DNA of 10,692 nucleotides from DATGKD01 sp035294855 (GTDB taxonomy: Bacteria > Actinomycetota > Acidimicrobiia > Acidimicrobiales > UBA8190), in NCBI GenBank assembly GCA_035294855.1, contig DATGKD010000042.1:1-10692 (forward strand), written 5' to 3'. The notes beneath the pieces are model-generated. The model saw only the letters and a program-made list of their open reading frames with translations, did no database searches and was not told the origin of the DNA. Below are positions 1 to 5,543 of this stretch, piece after piece (position 1 is the first letter of the stretch; the number at the start of each line of letters is the position of its first letter). The position numbers and the translations under genes are program-made.

Positions 1-108
1 AGTGGCAGGCCCAGTGACAGGCCCAGTGACAGGCCCAGTGACAGGCCCAGTGACAGGCCCAGTGACAGGCCCAGTGACAGGCCCAGTGACAGGCACAGCC
101 ACAAGCAC
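1..108. repeat. 12-bp tandem repeat (AGTGACAGGCCC), 8-9 copies
   Basis: Units begin at 1, 13, 25, 37, 49, 61, 73 and 85. The first has one substitution (AGTGGCAGGCCC), the next six are identical, the eighth ends CAC instead of CCC, and a degenerate ninth copy fills 97-108. The array touches the left edge, so more copies may lie outside. Twelve bases keep the reading frame, so copy-number change would add or remove GPVT tetrapeptides without a frameshift. Every unit also carries an in-frame GTG codon. Confidence 0.95.
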
Positions 109-361
109 GGTGGCCGAAGTCGTCGGGGGACGACGCTCAGGCGCCCGCGCCCCGCGCACCGGCGCAGTCGTCGAGTTCGACGAGCAGCGCGGGCTCGGCA
201 CCGTCCTCGATGACGACGGCCGCCGCTACCGGTTCCACTGCGCGGCGATCGCCGACGGCACGCGCACCGTCGAGACCGGCGCGCACGTCGTCTTTGCGGT
301 GGTCCCCGGTCACCTGGGGCGGGACGAGGCGCAAGCGATCCTGACGTTGCCGCCCGCCTGA
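2..361 (+). CDS. Cold-shock-domain-like protein with repetitive N-terminus (5' end may lie outside window)
   Basis: The frame is open from the left edge to TGA at 359-361 (119 codons visible). Residues about 1-32 are GPVT repeats encoded by the 12-bp array, and 33-51 are a basic linker. Residues about 52-117 resemble the small OB-fold cold-shock-like proteins of Actinobacteria: GAVVEFDEQRGLGTV (an RNP1-like strand with RGLGTV), then YRFHC (RNP2-like), IADGTRTVETG and a closing GHLGRDEA segment. Such proteins are expected to bind single-stranded nucleic acid in the cytoplasm; function here is inferred by family resemblance. The true start is uncertain: GTG at 2 is only the first visible codon, every repeat has a GTG, and the domain itself starts near residue 52. 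No Shine-Dalgarno sequence can be judged because the upstream region is missing. A perfect palindrome follows 12 bp after the stop. Confidence 0.75.
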   Translation: MAGPVTGPVTGPVTGPVTGPVTGPVTGPVTGTATSTVAEVVGGRRSGARAPRTGAVVEFDEQRGLGTVLDDDGRRYRFHCAAIADGTRTVETGAHVVFAVVPGHLGRDEAQAILTLPPA

Positions 362-505
362 CCGACGACGCCACCGGACGCTCGGGCGCCCGAGCGTCCG
401 GGGCGTGCGCCTGCCGGCACTCGGGGCCATCGGCCGTGCGCCCGCGGCGTGCTGGAGGTCGTGGGCGCGCTCCTTGGCGAGTCGCCAGGCCAGAGCGGGG
501 TTCAT
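137..505 (-). CDS. Possible small hypothetical protein or gene remnant, antisense to the cold-shock gene
   Basis: An open frame of 122 codons runs from ATG at 505 to a stop at 137-139 on the minus strand. Only the first 30 or so codons (about 412-505) lie outside other genes. They encode MNPALAWRLAKERAHDLQ, which resembles the N-terminus of short actinobacterial hypothetical proteins (pattern M-x-P-x-x-A-x-x-L-A-x-x-R-x-x-D-L). The rest is Arg/Pro-rich, crosses the 374-401 palindrome and lies antisense to the cold-shock gene, so it looks like ordinary high-GC shadow sequence. I see no Shine-Dalgarno sequence or clear -10 element upstream of 505. It could be the remnant of a small gene or chance. 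Confidence 0.22.
   Translation of the reverse strand: MNPALAWRLAKERAHDLQHAAGARPMAPSAGRRTPRTLGRPSVRWRRRSGGRQRQDRLRLVPPQVTGDHRKDDVRAGLDGARAVGDRRAVEPVAAAVVIEDGAEPALLVELDDCAGARGAGA
374..401. terminator. Perfect 28-bp palindrome, possible terminator of the cold-shock gene
   Basis: The sequence is exactly self-complementary around a GCGC centre (arm CCGGACGCTCGG and its reverse complement). It begins 12 bp after the cold-shock stop codon. As RNA it would form a very stable GC hairpin with almost no loop. There is no U tract on either side, so it would be a U-less hairpin terminator of the kind proposed in high-GC Actinobacteria, or an RNA-stabilising 3' end. A protein-binding site is the alternative. 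Confidence 0.55.
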
Positions 506-544
506 GACGCCATGGTGCGTCGGCCCGGCGGTGGCGGGAAGTGG

Positions 545-557
545 CAGAATAGCCCCT
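545..557 (+). promoter_or_regulatory. Candidate -10 element of the AraC-type regulator, leaderless arrangement
   Basis: CAGAAT at 545-550 resembles a TAnnnT-type actinobacterial -10 box and is followed by 7 nt and then ATG at 558. Transcription would start at or next to the A of the start codon. No convincing -35 is visible and no Shine-Dalgarno sequence precedes 558, which is consistent with a leaderless mRNA. Confidence 0.4.
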
Positions 558-1571
558 ATGCGAAAGAATCCTGCCAAGGGCCGGGCGACCACGCCCCGTC
601 GCCGTCACACCGTCGCCGTGGCGGTCTCGCACGGAGTGTCGCCCTTCGCCCTGGGCGTGGCGTGCGAGGTCTTCGGCATCGACCGCTCGGCCGAGCTCGG
701 CGTCGACTGGTACCGCTTCAAGGAGTGCGCCGTCGACGAGCCGCCCATCCGCACCGAGGTGGGACTGACTGTCGACGCACCTTTCGGCCTCGACGCCCTG
801 GCGCGCGCCGACACGGTGATCGTCCCTCCCCCCGGGCGTGTGATCGAACCGCGTCCCGAGCTCCTCGTCGCCCTGCGGCGGGCCCATGCACGGGGGGCGC
901 GCCTCGTCTCGGTGTGCACCGGGGCATTCGCCTTGGCCGCGGCCGGGCTCTTGGACGGCCGGCGCGCCACCACGCACTGGATGTACGCGGAGGAGTTGTC
1001 CCGTCGCTTCCCGGCGGTGATCGTCGACCCCGGGGTGCTGTACGTGGACGAGGGCGACATCCTGACCTCCGCCGGGTCGGCGGCGGGGATCGATGTGTGC
1101 CTGCACGTGGTGCGCAACGATTTCGGCGCCGAGGTGGCGGCACATGTGGCGCGCGAGATGGTCGTCCAGCCGCACCGCGACGGTGGGCAGGCGCAGTTCA
1201 TCGACATGCCCGTGATCGAAACGGTCGAGCTGACCGACGGCGACCGCTTCGCTGCCACGCTGGCATGGGCCCAGTCGCACCTCGACGGCGACCTGTCAGT
1301 GGCGATGTTGGCGCGCCGCAGCGCCATGAGCCCGCGCACGCTGGCGCGCCGCTTCGTCGAGCGCACCGGCACAACTCCGGGGCAGTGGCTGCTGCGCCAA
1401 CGGGTGGTCTTCGCGCAACGTCTGCTGGAGACGACCGACCTTTCGGTCGACCTGGTGGCGACGCGCAGCGGGCTCGGCACGGCGGCGAACCTGCGCGCGC
1501 AATTCCAGCGGACGGTACGGACCTCGCCCAGCGCGTATCGACGGGCCTTCCGTCAGGAGGCCGCGAGCTGA
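558..1571 (+). CDS. AraC-family transcriptional regulator with N-terminal GATase1/DJ-1-like domain (FtrA-like)
   Basis: A 337-residue cytoplasmic DNA-binding regulator. Residues about 17-200 form a DJ-1/PfpI-type class I amidotransferase-like domain: the start (VSPFALGVACEVFG), then LVSVCTGAFALAAAGLLDGR with the nucleophile-elbow Cys at C120, then RATTHW. Residues about 228-332 carry two AraC helix-turn-helix motifs: LSVAMLARRSAMSPRTLARRF near 246-266 and VDLVATRSGLGTAANLRAQF near 297-316. In this family the N-terminal domain is thought to sense a small ligand rather than hydrolyse glutamine; ligand and targets here are unknown. Start: ATG 558 puts the domain near the N-terminus and sits just after a -10-like box. 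ATG 504 (with a G-rich stretch before it) and GTG 405 are in frame, but would add sequence unlike the family. It converges on the DUF1844-like gene with a 27-bp gap and is transcribed alone. Confidence 0.88.
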   Translation: MRKNPAKGRATTPRRRHTVAVAVSHGVSPFALGVACEVFGIDRSAELGVDWYRFKECAVDEPPIRTEVGLTVDAPFGLDALARADTVIVPPPGRVIEPRPELLVALRRAHARGARLVSVCTGAFALAAAGLLDGRRATTHWMYAEELSRRFPAVIVDPGVLYVDEGDILTSAGSAAGIDVCLHVVRNDFGAEVAAHVAREMVVQPHRDGGQAQFIDMPVIETVELTDGDRFAATLAWAQSHLDGDLSVAMLARRSAMSPRTLARRFVERTGTTPGQWLLRQRVVFAQRLLETTDLSVDLVATRSGLGTAANLRAQFQRTVRTSPSAYRRAFRQEAAS

Positions 1572-1598
1572 CCGCCCGGGCCGACGCGGTGGCCGAGA

Positions 1599-2084
1599 TC
1601 AGCCCGGCTCGGAGGAGTCCCCGGCTTGGGCGCCGATTTGCACGTAGGCGAGGCGGATCTGCGCCAGCGCGTCGCGCAACGACGGTTCGGCTTCGCCGAG
1701 CCGACCGGCGAGCCCCTCGACGAGCGCTCCCATGGCGTCGACGGCGAGACGCGCCTGCTCGCGACCCGGAGGATCCTGGGACAGGTGGATGGCGGCGAGC
1801 TCGAACAAGCCGTAGACGTGGTTGGCCACCACCACCTCGGCCGGCGTGCCCACGATCTGCCGTCGCAGCTGCTCGAGCTGGCGGCCCTGCTCCTCGGCAT
1901 CGACCGCCATGTCCGCGTCGAAGGGGGCGCCGAGCTCGTCTGAGGACGGCGCCCCGGGCGGCGGCGGGGGAGCGGACGACCGCGGGGGGCCGGACGGGGG
2001 TGGGGAGGGGGGAGGCGCCGGACGCGCCTCGTCCTCGTCGCGGCCCACACGGTGTTCGCCGCTGGGTGTCCACAAACTGCTCAC
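1599..2084 (-). CDS. DUF1844-like protein, divergent from infC
   Basis: A 161-residue protein. Residues about 18-50 are a disordered, acidic then Pro/Ser-rich linker. Residues about 70-152 form a helical domain that resembles DUF1844: VVVANHVYGLFELAAIHLS, then EQARLAVDAMGALVEGLAGRL, then SLRDALAQIRLAYVQI. DUF1844 proteins lie beside infC in Streptomyces and other Actinobacteria, and that neighbourhood supports the call; their function is unknown. No signal peptide or strong membrane segment is seen. I prefer the GTG at 2084 because a TACGCT -10-like hexamer ends 6 nt upstream. The frame stays open to a GTG at 2147, which would add 21 residues and span the promoter. The stop (1599-1601) faces that of the AraC-type regulator. 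The domain assignment is by memory of the family and moderate. Confidence 0.7.
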   Translation of the reverse strand: MSSLWTPSGEHRVGRDEDEARPAPPPSPPPSGPPRSSAPPPPPGAPSSDELGAPFDADMAVDAEEQGRQLEQLRRQIVGTPAEVVVANHVYGLFELAAIHLSQDPPGREQARLAVDAMGALVEGLAGRLGEAEPSLRDALAQIRLAYVQIGAQAGDSSEPG

Positions 2085-2102
2085 GCTGGTAGCGTAGAAC
2101 TT
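2085..2102. promoter_or_regulatory. Overlapping divergent -10 elements for the DUF1844-like gene and the infC operon
   Basis: TAGCGTA at 2090-2096 reads TAGCGT on the + strand (2090-2095) and TACGCT on the minus strand (2096-2091). Both fit the TAnnnT pattern. On the minus strand the predicted start of transcription falls on the GTG start at 2084, giving a leaderless mRNA. On the + strand it would fall near 2102 and give a leader of about 170 nt before infC. Neither side has a good -35: the best + strand candidate is TGTCCA at 2067-2072. Confidence 0.4.
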
Positions 2103-2273
2103 CGAGTCAAACAGGAAAGCGGGGTCGCGCCACCGGCGGACCCCCACCCGCCATCGGAAACGGTGCGTCGGGTCTCACGGTGGTCCACACAGACGACACC
2201 GAGAGCAGCGGCCTCGCTTTTCCGAAACGGCACCGGAACCTCCGGCGCCACGACACGACGGGAGTGATGCCGC
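2103..2273 (+). other. infC: infC 5' leader / intergenic region
   Basis: About 170 nt without a convincing gene on either strand, apart from the doubtful extension of the DUF1844-like frame to 2147. infC-rpmI-rplT leaders carry L20- or transcription-based control structures in several bacterial groups. Here I see only short pairings, such as CGGTG (around 2178) with CACCG (around 2200), and no recognisable known leader. A run of T (2218-2222) interrupts the otherwise GC-rich sequence. Confidence 0.35.
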
Positions 2274-2276
2274 ATC
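2260..2276 (+). promoter_or_regulatory. infC: Ribosome binding site deciding the AUC start of infC
   Basis: GGGAG at 2260-2264 is followed by 9 nt and then ATC at 2274-2276. The frame has a TGA stop at 2265-2267, so the start must lie after it, and the first canonical in-frame codon is GTG at 2331. An ATG at 2267-2269 is out of frame and only 2 nt from the Shine-Dalgarno sequence. ATC 2274 therefore fits both the spacing and the conserved IF-3 N-terminus. Confidence 0.7.
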
Positions 2277-2963
2277 GCCACGACGACCACCAACGAGCCC
2301 AGGATCAACGACCGCATCCGGGCGCGCGACGTGCGCCTGGTGGATGCCGAGGGCCAACAGCTCGGGATCAGGCCGTTGCCGGAGGCACTCGCCATCGCCC
2401 GACAGGCCGACCTGGACCTCGTCGAAGTGGCACCTCTCGCCGACCCGCCCGTGTGCCGCGTCATGGACTACGGGAAGTTCAAGTTCGACGAGGCGCAGCG
2501 GCAGAAGGAGTCGCGGCGAAGGACGACGAGCGTCGGGATCAAGGAGATGAAGTACCGGCCCAAGATCGGCCCGGGTGACTTCGACACCAAGACCCGTCAG
2601 GTGCTCAAGTTCCTGAACGAGGGCCACAAGGTGAAGGTGACGATCATGTTCCGGGGGCGCGAGGTGTTCCACCCGGAGTTGGGCAAGCGGATCCTCGACC
2701 GGGTGGCGGCGCAGGTGGACGGGACGGCGAGGGTGGAGTCCGAGGCACGCCTGGACGGCCGCAACATGGTGATGGTGCTGGCGCCGGACAAACGGGCACG
2801 GCAGTCAGCGGCCGCACGCGCGGCGCGCACAGAGCCGTCCTCCGGCAACGGTGTGCCCGCCGGCGACTCGGATGCCGGTGCGGGGCCCGGCGCTCCGGCC
2901 GGCACCGACGCCCAAGATGCGGGTGCCGCGGCCGCCGCGGCGCAGACAGAGCGGGGAGCGTGA
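2274..2963 (+). CDS. infC: Translation initiation factor IF-3, non-canonical AUC start
   Basis: IF-3 binds the 30S subunit, keeps it free of 50S and proofreads the start codon and initiator tRNA. The 229-residue product shows the N-domain (EPRINDRIRARDVRLVD near residues 8-24, then ADLDLVEVAP, PPVCRVMDYGKFKF) and the C-domain (KEMKYRPKIG, KVKVTIMFRGRE, DGRNMVMVLAP). Residues about 172-229 are an Ala/Gly/Pro-rich tail beyond the usual end of about 175-180. The conserved NDRIR motif lies upstream of the first canonical in-frame codon (GTG 2331, codon 20), so a GTG start would delete it. ATC 2274 restores it and has a Shine-Dalgarno sequence. AUU is the known infC start in E. coli, where IF-3 represses its own mRNA through this codon; similar autocontrol is inferred. 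The stop is 1 nt before rpmI. Confidence 0.95.
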   Translation: MATTTTNEPRINDRIRARDVRLVDAEGQQLGIRPLPEALAIARQADLDLVEVAPLADPPVCRVMDYGKFKFDEAQRQKESRRRTTSVGIKEMKYRPKIGPGDFDTKTRQVLKFLNEGHKVKVTIMFRGREVFHPELGKRILDRVAAQVDGTARVESEARLDGRNMVMVLAPDKRARQSAAARAARTEPSSGNGVPAGDSDAGAGPGAPAGTDAQDAGAAAAAAQTERGA

Positions 2964-2964
2964 C

Positions 2965-3159
2965 ATGCCGAAGATGAAGACCGACCGAGGCGCCGCCAAG
3001 CGCTTCAAGGTGACGGGCACCGGGCGCATCCGCCGCCGTCACGCCAACCGCAACCACTTCTTCGAGAAGAAGCCGAGCACGCGGACCCGTCGTCTCGCCC
3101 GAGAGGCCGACGTGGCGCCGGCCGACCGTCGCGAGGTGCGGCGGCTGCTCGGCCGGTAG
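2965..3159 (+). CDS. rpmI: 50S ribosomal protein L35
   Basis: A 64-residue, very basic protein of normal length for L35, which binds 23S rRNA in the large subunit. The start MPKMKTDRGAAKRFKVTGTG and the middle RRRHANRNHFFEKK are diagnostic. ATG 2965 begins one base after the infC stop, with GGGGAG at 2953-2958 inside the infC end, so translation is probably coupled to infC. The downstream gap to rplT is 91 bp and contains a hairpin. Confidence 0.97.
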   Translation: MPKMKTDRGAAKRFKVTGTGRIRRRHANRNHFFEKKPSTRTRRLAREADVAPADRREVRRLLGR

Positions 3160-3189
3160 AGGTTCGCCGGCACCGACAACTGCGGCCTC

Positions 3190-3207
3190 CCGGCGAGCTC
3201 TCGCCGG
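3190..3207 (+). other. GC-rich hairpin between rpmI and rplT
   Basis: CCGGCGA (3190-3196) pairs perfectly with TCGCCGG (3201-3207) around a GCTC loop. It lies in the 91-bp gap, 31 nt before the rplT Shine-Dalgarno sequence. It has no U tract. It could moderate read-through, mark an RNA processing site or play a part in L20 autocontrol; the sequence does not decide between these. Confidence 0.45.
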
Positions 3208-3250
3208 CGCCGGAGAACAGAGCAAGGTCTCGTCCACGAAAGGAGCTCGT

Positions 3251-3661
3251 ATGGCCAGGGTCAAGCGCGCCATCAACGGCAAGAAGCACCGCCGCGCCGT
3301 CCTCGAGCAGGCACAGGGTTTCTACGGCAACCGCTCACGGAGCTTCCGCTCCGCCAACGAAGCGGTGATGCACTCGCTCCAGTACGCCTACCGCGACCGC
3401 CGGGCGCGCAAGGGCGATTTCCGCCGCTTGTGGATCCAGCGGATCAACGCGGCCGCCCGAGCGAACGGCATGAGCTACAGCCGGCTGATCGCCGGGCTCC
3501 GCCGTGCGGAAGTCGAGGTCGACCGCAAGGTGCTCGCGGAGCTGGCCGTGAGCGATCCGGAAGCGTTCGCGCGCCTCGTGGCAGTGGCGGCATCGCACGC
3601 CGGCGCGGGCACGGGAGCCGTGGCGGCGCCGGTGGCAGTGCCGGCGGGGGACGCGCACTGA
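3251..3661 (+). CDS. rplT: 50S ribosomal protein L20
   Basis: A 136-residue protein. L20 binds 23S rRNA early in large-subunit assembly and in several bacteria represses its own operon by binding the mRNA. The family start MARVKRAINGKKHRRAVLEQ, then GFYGNRSRSFRSANEAV, YAYRDRRARKGDFRRLWIQR and NGMSYSRLIAGL are all present. The usual length is about 117-120 residues; here an Ala/Gly/Val tail of about 17 residues is added. GAAAGGAG at 3238-3245 lies 5 nt before ATG 3251, the best Shine-Dalgarno sequence in the window. The TGA stop (3659-3661) overlaps the proposed CTG start of the next gene. Confidence 0.97.
   Translation: MARVKRAINGKKHRRAVLEQAQGFYGNRSRSFRSANEAVMHSLQYAYRDRRARKGDFRRLWIQRINAAARANGMSYSRLIAGLRRAEVEVDRKVLAELAVSDPEAFARLVAVAASHAGAGTGAVAAPVAVPAGDAH
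3646..3661 (+). promoter_or_regulatory. Shine-Dalgarno and CTGA stop/start overlap between rplT and the RNA methyltransferase gene
   Basis: GGGGGA at 3646-3651 is 6 nt before CTG at 3658-3660, and the TG of that codon is shared with the rplT stop TGA at 3659-3661. This has the geometry of the common ATGA coupling overlap, with CTG in place of ATG. No ATG, GTG or TTG exists in the downstream frame near the start of the methyltransferase domain. Confidence 0.6.
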
Positions 3662-4479
3662 GCTCAGCCCTTTCGTTCCGGCACCAGCGCGTCCAGCGCC
3701 TTCGCCGCCTCCTGCGCCGGAGCAGCGTCCGCCGGTCCGAAGGGGTCTTCGTCGCCGAAGGGCAGAAGCTGCTCGGCAGCGCCATCGACGCGGGCGCGAC
3801 GGTCGAGTCGGTGTACCTGGGATCTGAGTCCGACGCGTTGGCGCATGCGCTCGCACAGCGGGCCGGCGAACGCGGCGCACGGGTCTTCGAGCTCGCGCCG
3901 GGGGTCCTCGAGCGGGTGGCGGACACCGTGACCCCGCAGCCCGTGCTGGCTGTGGTGAAGATGCCCGACGCCACGATGGACGACCTGGTCGCCGCGACGT
4001 TCGTCGTCGTGTGCGTGGACGTCCGCGACCCGGGCAATGCCGGTGCGGTCATCCGCGTGGCGGACGCCGCCGGGGCGGACGCCGTCGTGTGTTGCAGCGG
4101 CACGACCGACCCCTTCAGCCCGAAGACCGTGCGCGCGTCGGCGGGATCGGTGCTCCACGTCCCGGTCGTGCGCGCCGGGGAGCCCGCAGCCGTCCTCGAC
4201 GAGCTCAACCGGCTGGGGCTTCGCCCGCTCGCCGCCGCGGCCCAGGGGGGCGTGCCCTACACCTCGGTCGACCTCCGTTCCCCGCTCGCGCTCGTGTTCG
4301 GCAACGAGGCGAGCGGGCTGCCTCCCGAGCTCGACGCAGCCATCCAGTCGCGCGTGATGATCCCCATGGCCGGCCGGGCCGAGTCGCTGAACGTGTCCAC
4401 CGCCGCCGCGGTGCTCTGCTTCGAGGTGGCGCGCGCACGCTCTAACCTGCCCGACGATGCCCGCCTCCCCACCGCCTGA
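3658..4479 (+). CDS. TrmH/SpoU-family RNA 2'-O-methyltransferase, probable CUG start
   Basis: A 273-residue SpoU/TrmH (SPOUT) enzyme expected to transfer methyl from SAM to a ribose 2'-OH in rRNA or tRNA. Residues about 8-85 are the substrate-binding N-domain (RHQRVQRLRRLLRR, VFVAEGQKLLGSAI). Motif 1 is DVRDPGNAGAVIRVADAAGA (N127, R133), motif 2 LVFGNEASGL (N216, E217) and motif 3 IPMAGRAESLNVSTAAAV (S243, N245), which form the trefoil knot and SAM site. This gene follows rplT in many Actinobacteria and is often labelled 23S rRNA methyltransferase (tsnR in mycobacteria); the target nucleotide cannot be read from sequence. Start: the frame is open far upstream inside rplT, but no ATG, GTG or TTG lies near residue 1, and CTG 3658 overlaps the rplT stop. 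It overlaps pheS by 23 bp. Confidence 0.88.
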   Translation: MSSALSFRHQRVQRLRRLLRRSSVRRSEGVFVAEGQKLLGSAIDAGATVESVYLGSESDALAHALAQRAGERGARVFELAPGVLERVADTVTPQPVLAVVKMPDATMDDLVAATFVVVCVDVRDPGNAGAVIRVADAAGADAVVCCSGTTDPFSPKTVRASAGSVLHVPVVRAGEPAAVLDELNRLGLRPLAAAAQGGVPYTSVDLRSPLALVFGNEASGLPPELDAAIQSRVMIPMAGRAESLNVSTAAAVLCFEVARARSNLPDDARLPTA

Positions 4480-5527
4480 CCCCCCATCTGAGAGTGGGGC
4501 TGCCGACGCCGAGGCCCTCGTCGCCCGGGCAGAGGCCGACGTGACCGCCGCGGCCACGATCGCCGCGCTCGACGCGGTGGAGGCGGAGCACCTCGGGAAG
4601 CGCTCGGCGCTCGTCCGCGCTCACCGGTCGCTCGGTGCCCTTCCCCCCGAGGAGCGCCCGCGCGCCGGACAGCTTCTCGCCGACGCGCGCCGCCGGGTCG
4701 AGGCACTCGTGGCGGCCCGGCGCGCGCAGCTCGGCGTGGCCGAGCGCGCCGCCCACCTGGAGGCCGACCGACTGGACCTCACCGAGGTCACGCCGGGGCG
4801 CCGGCGTGGCCACCTCCACCTCGTGGAGCGCACCCGCGCCGAGCTCGAGGACGTGTTCGTGGGCATGGGGTTCGTGGTCGCCGAGGGCCCCGAGGTGGAG
4901 ACCGACTGGTACAACTTCGAGGCGCTCAACATGCCGCCCGCCCACCCGGCACGGGGCATGTGGGACACCTTGTACCTGGACCTCGGCGAGCCCGAGACGG
5001 TCGTGCTGCGTACCCACACGTCCCCCGTGCAGATCAGGCTCATGCAGGGCCAGGGCCCGCCCATCTACGCCGTCATGCCCGGCACGTGCTACCGGCGCGA
5101 CACGCCCGACGCGCGCCACATCCCCACCTTCCACCAGATCGAAGGCTTGGTGGTCGACTGGGGGATCAGCTTCGCCGACCTGGCCGGCACGATCGAGACC
5201 TTCACCACCGCGTACTTCGGACCCGACATCCACGCCCGGTTGCGGCCGTCGTACTTCCCGTTCACCGAGCCGTCGGCCGAGTACGAGATCACCTGCACGA
5301 TTTGCCAGGGGACGGGGTGCCGCACCTGCTCGCACACCGGCTGGGTGGAGCTCGGGGGGTGCGGCATGGTCGACCCCGCGGTCTTCGAGGCGGTGGGGGT
5401 GGATCCCGAGACGTGGACCGGGTTTGCGTTCGGCTTCGGCATCGACCGCTGCGCCCAGATGCGTCACGAGATCGCCGACATGCGCGTGATGCTCGAGAAC
5501 GACGCGCGCGTCCTGCGCCAGATCTGA
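4457..5527 (+). CDS. pheS: Phenylalanine-tRNA ligase alpha subunit
   Basis: The catalytic subunit of the (alpha-beta)2 class II synthetase that charges tRNA-Phe in the cytoplasm; 356 residues, normal length. Residues about 15-100 are the N-terminal coiled coil that contacts tRNA. The core shows GMGFVVAEGPEVETDWYNFE (motif 1 region, 137-155), THTSPVQIR, motif 2 CYRRDTPDARHIPTFHQIEG (211-230) and motif 3 GFAFGFGIDRCAQMRHEIAD (322-341). Four cysteines, C280, C283, C288 and C291, form a CxxC-x4-CxxC insert just before GWVELGGCGMV, probably a small metal-binding or structural loop; similar inserts occur in other bacterial PheS. ATG 4457 lies inside the end of the methyltransferase gene with no clear Shine-Dalgarno sequence, so coupled re-initiation is likely. 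The stop is 16 bp before pheT. Confidence 0.97.
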   Translation: MPASPPPDPPSESGAADAEALVARAEADVTAAATIAALDAVEAEHLGKRSALVRAHRSLGALPPEERPRAGQLLADARRRVEALVAARRAQLGVAERAAHLEADRLDLTEVTPGRRRGHLHLVERTRAELEDVFVGMGFVVAEGPEVETDWYNFEALNMPPAHPARGMWDTLYLDLGEPETVVLRTHTSPVQIRLMQGQGPPIYAVMPGTCYRRDTPDARHIPTFHQIEGLVVDWGISFADLAGTIETFTTAYFGPDIHARLRPSYFPFTEPSAEYEITCTICQGTGCRTCSHTGWVELGGCGMVDPAVFEAVGVDPETWTGFAFGFGIDRCAQMRHEIADMRVMLENDARVLRQI

Positions 5528-5543
5528 GCGACGGAGAGCTGTC

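Noticed and set aside
1..108. Repeat array as a possible CRISPR
   Set aside because: Units are 12 bp, directly adjacent and without spacers, and they are translated in frame; this is a simple tandem repeat.
405..557. Longer starts (GTG 405, ATG 504) for the AraC-type regulator
   Set aside because: The added residues do not resemble the family N-terminus. ATG 558 is close to the first conserved strand and follows a -10-like box. ATG 504 cannot be fully excluded.
1576..1607. Possible bidirectional terminator between the AraC-type and DUF1844-like genes
   Set aside because: CCGGGC and GCCCGG could pair, but the loop is 20 nt, there is no U tract, and short GC pairings are expected by chance here.
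449..2092. 547-codon + strand frame across the AraC-type regulator and the DUF1844-like gene
   Set aside because: The product is Arg-rich low-complexity and out of frame with both recognised proteins.
2267..2269. ATG as the infC start
   Set aside because: It is in a different reading frame from IF-3 and only 2 nt from the Shine-Dalgarno sequence.
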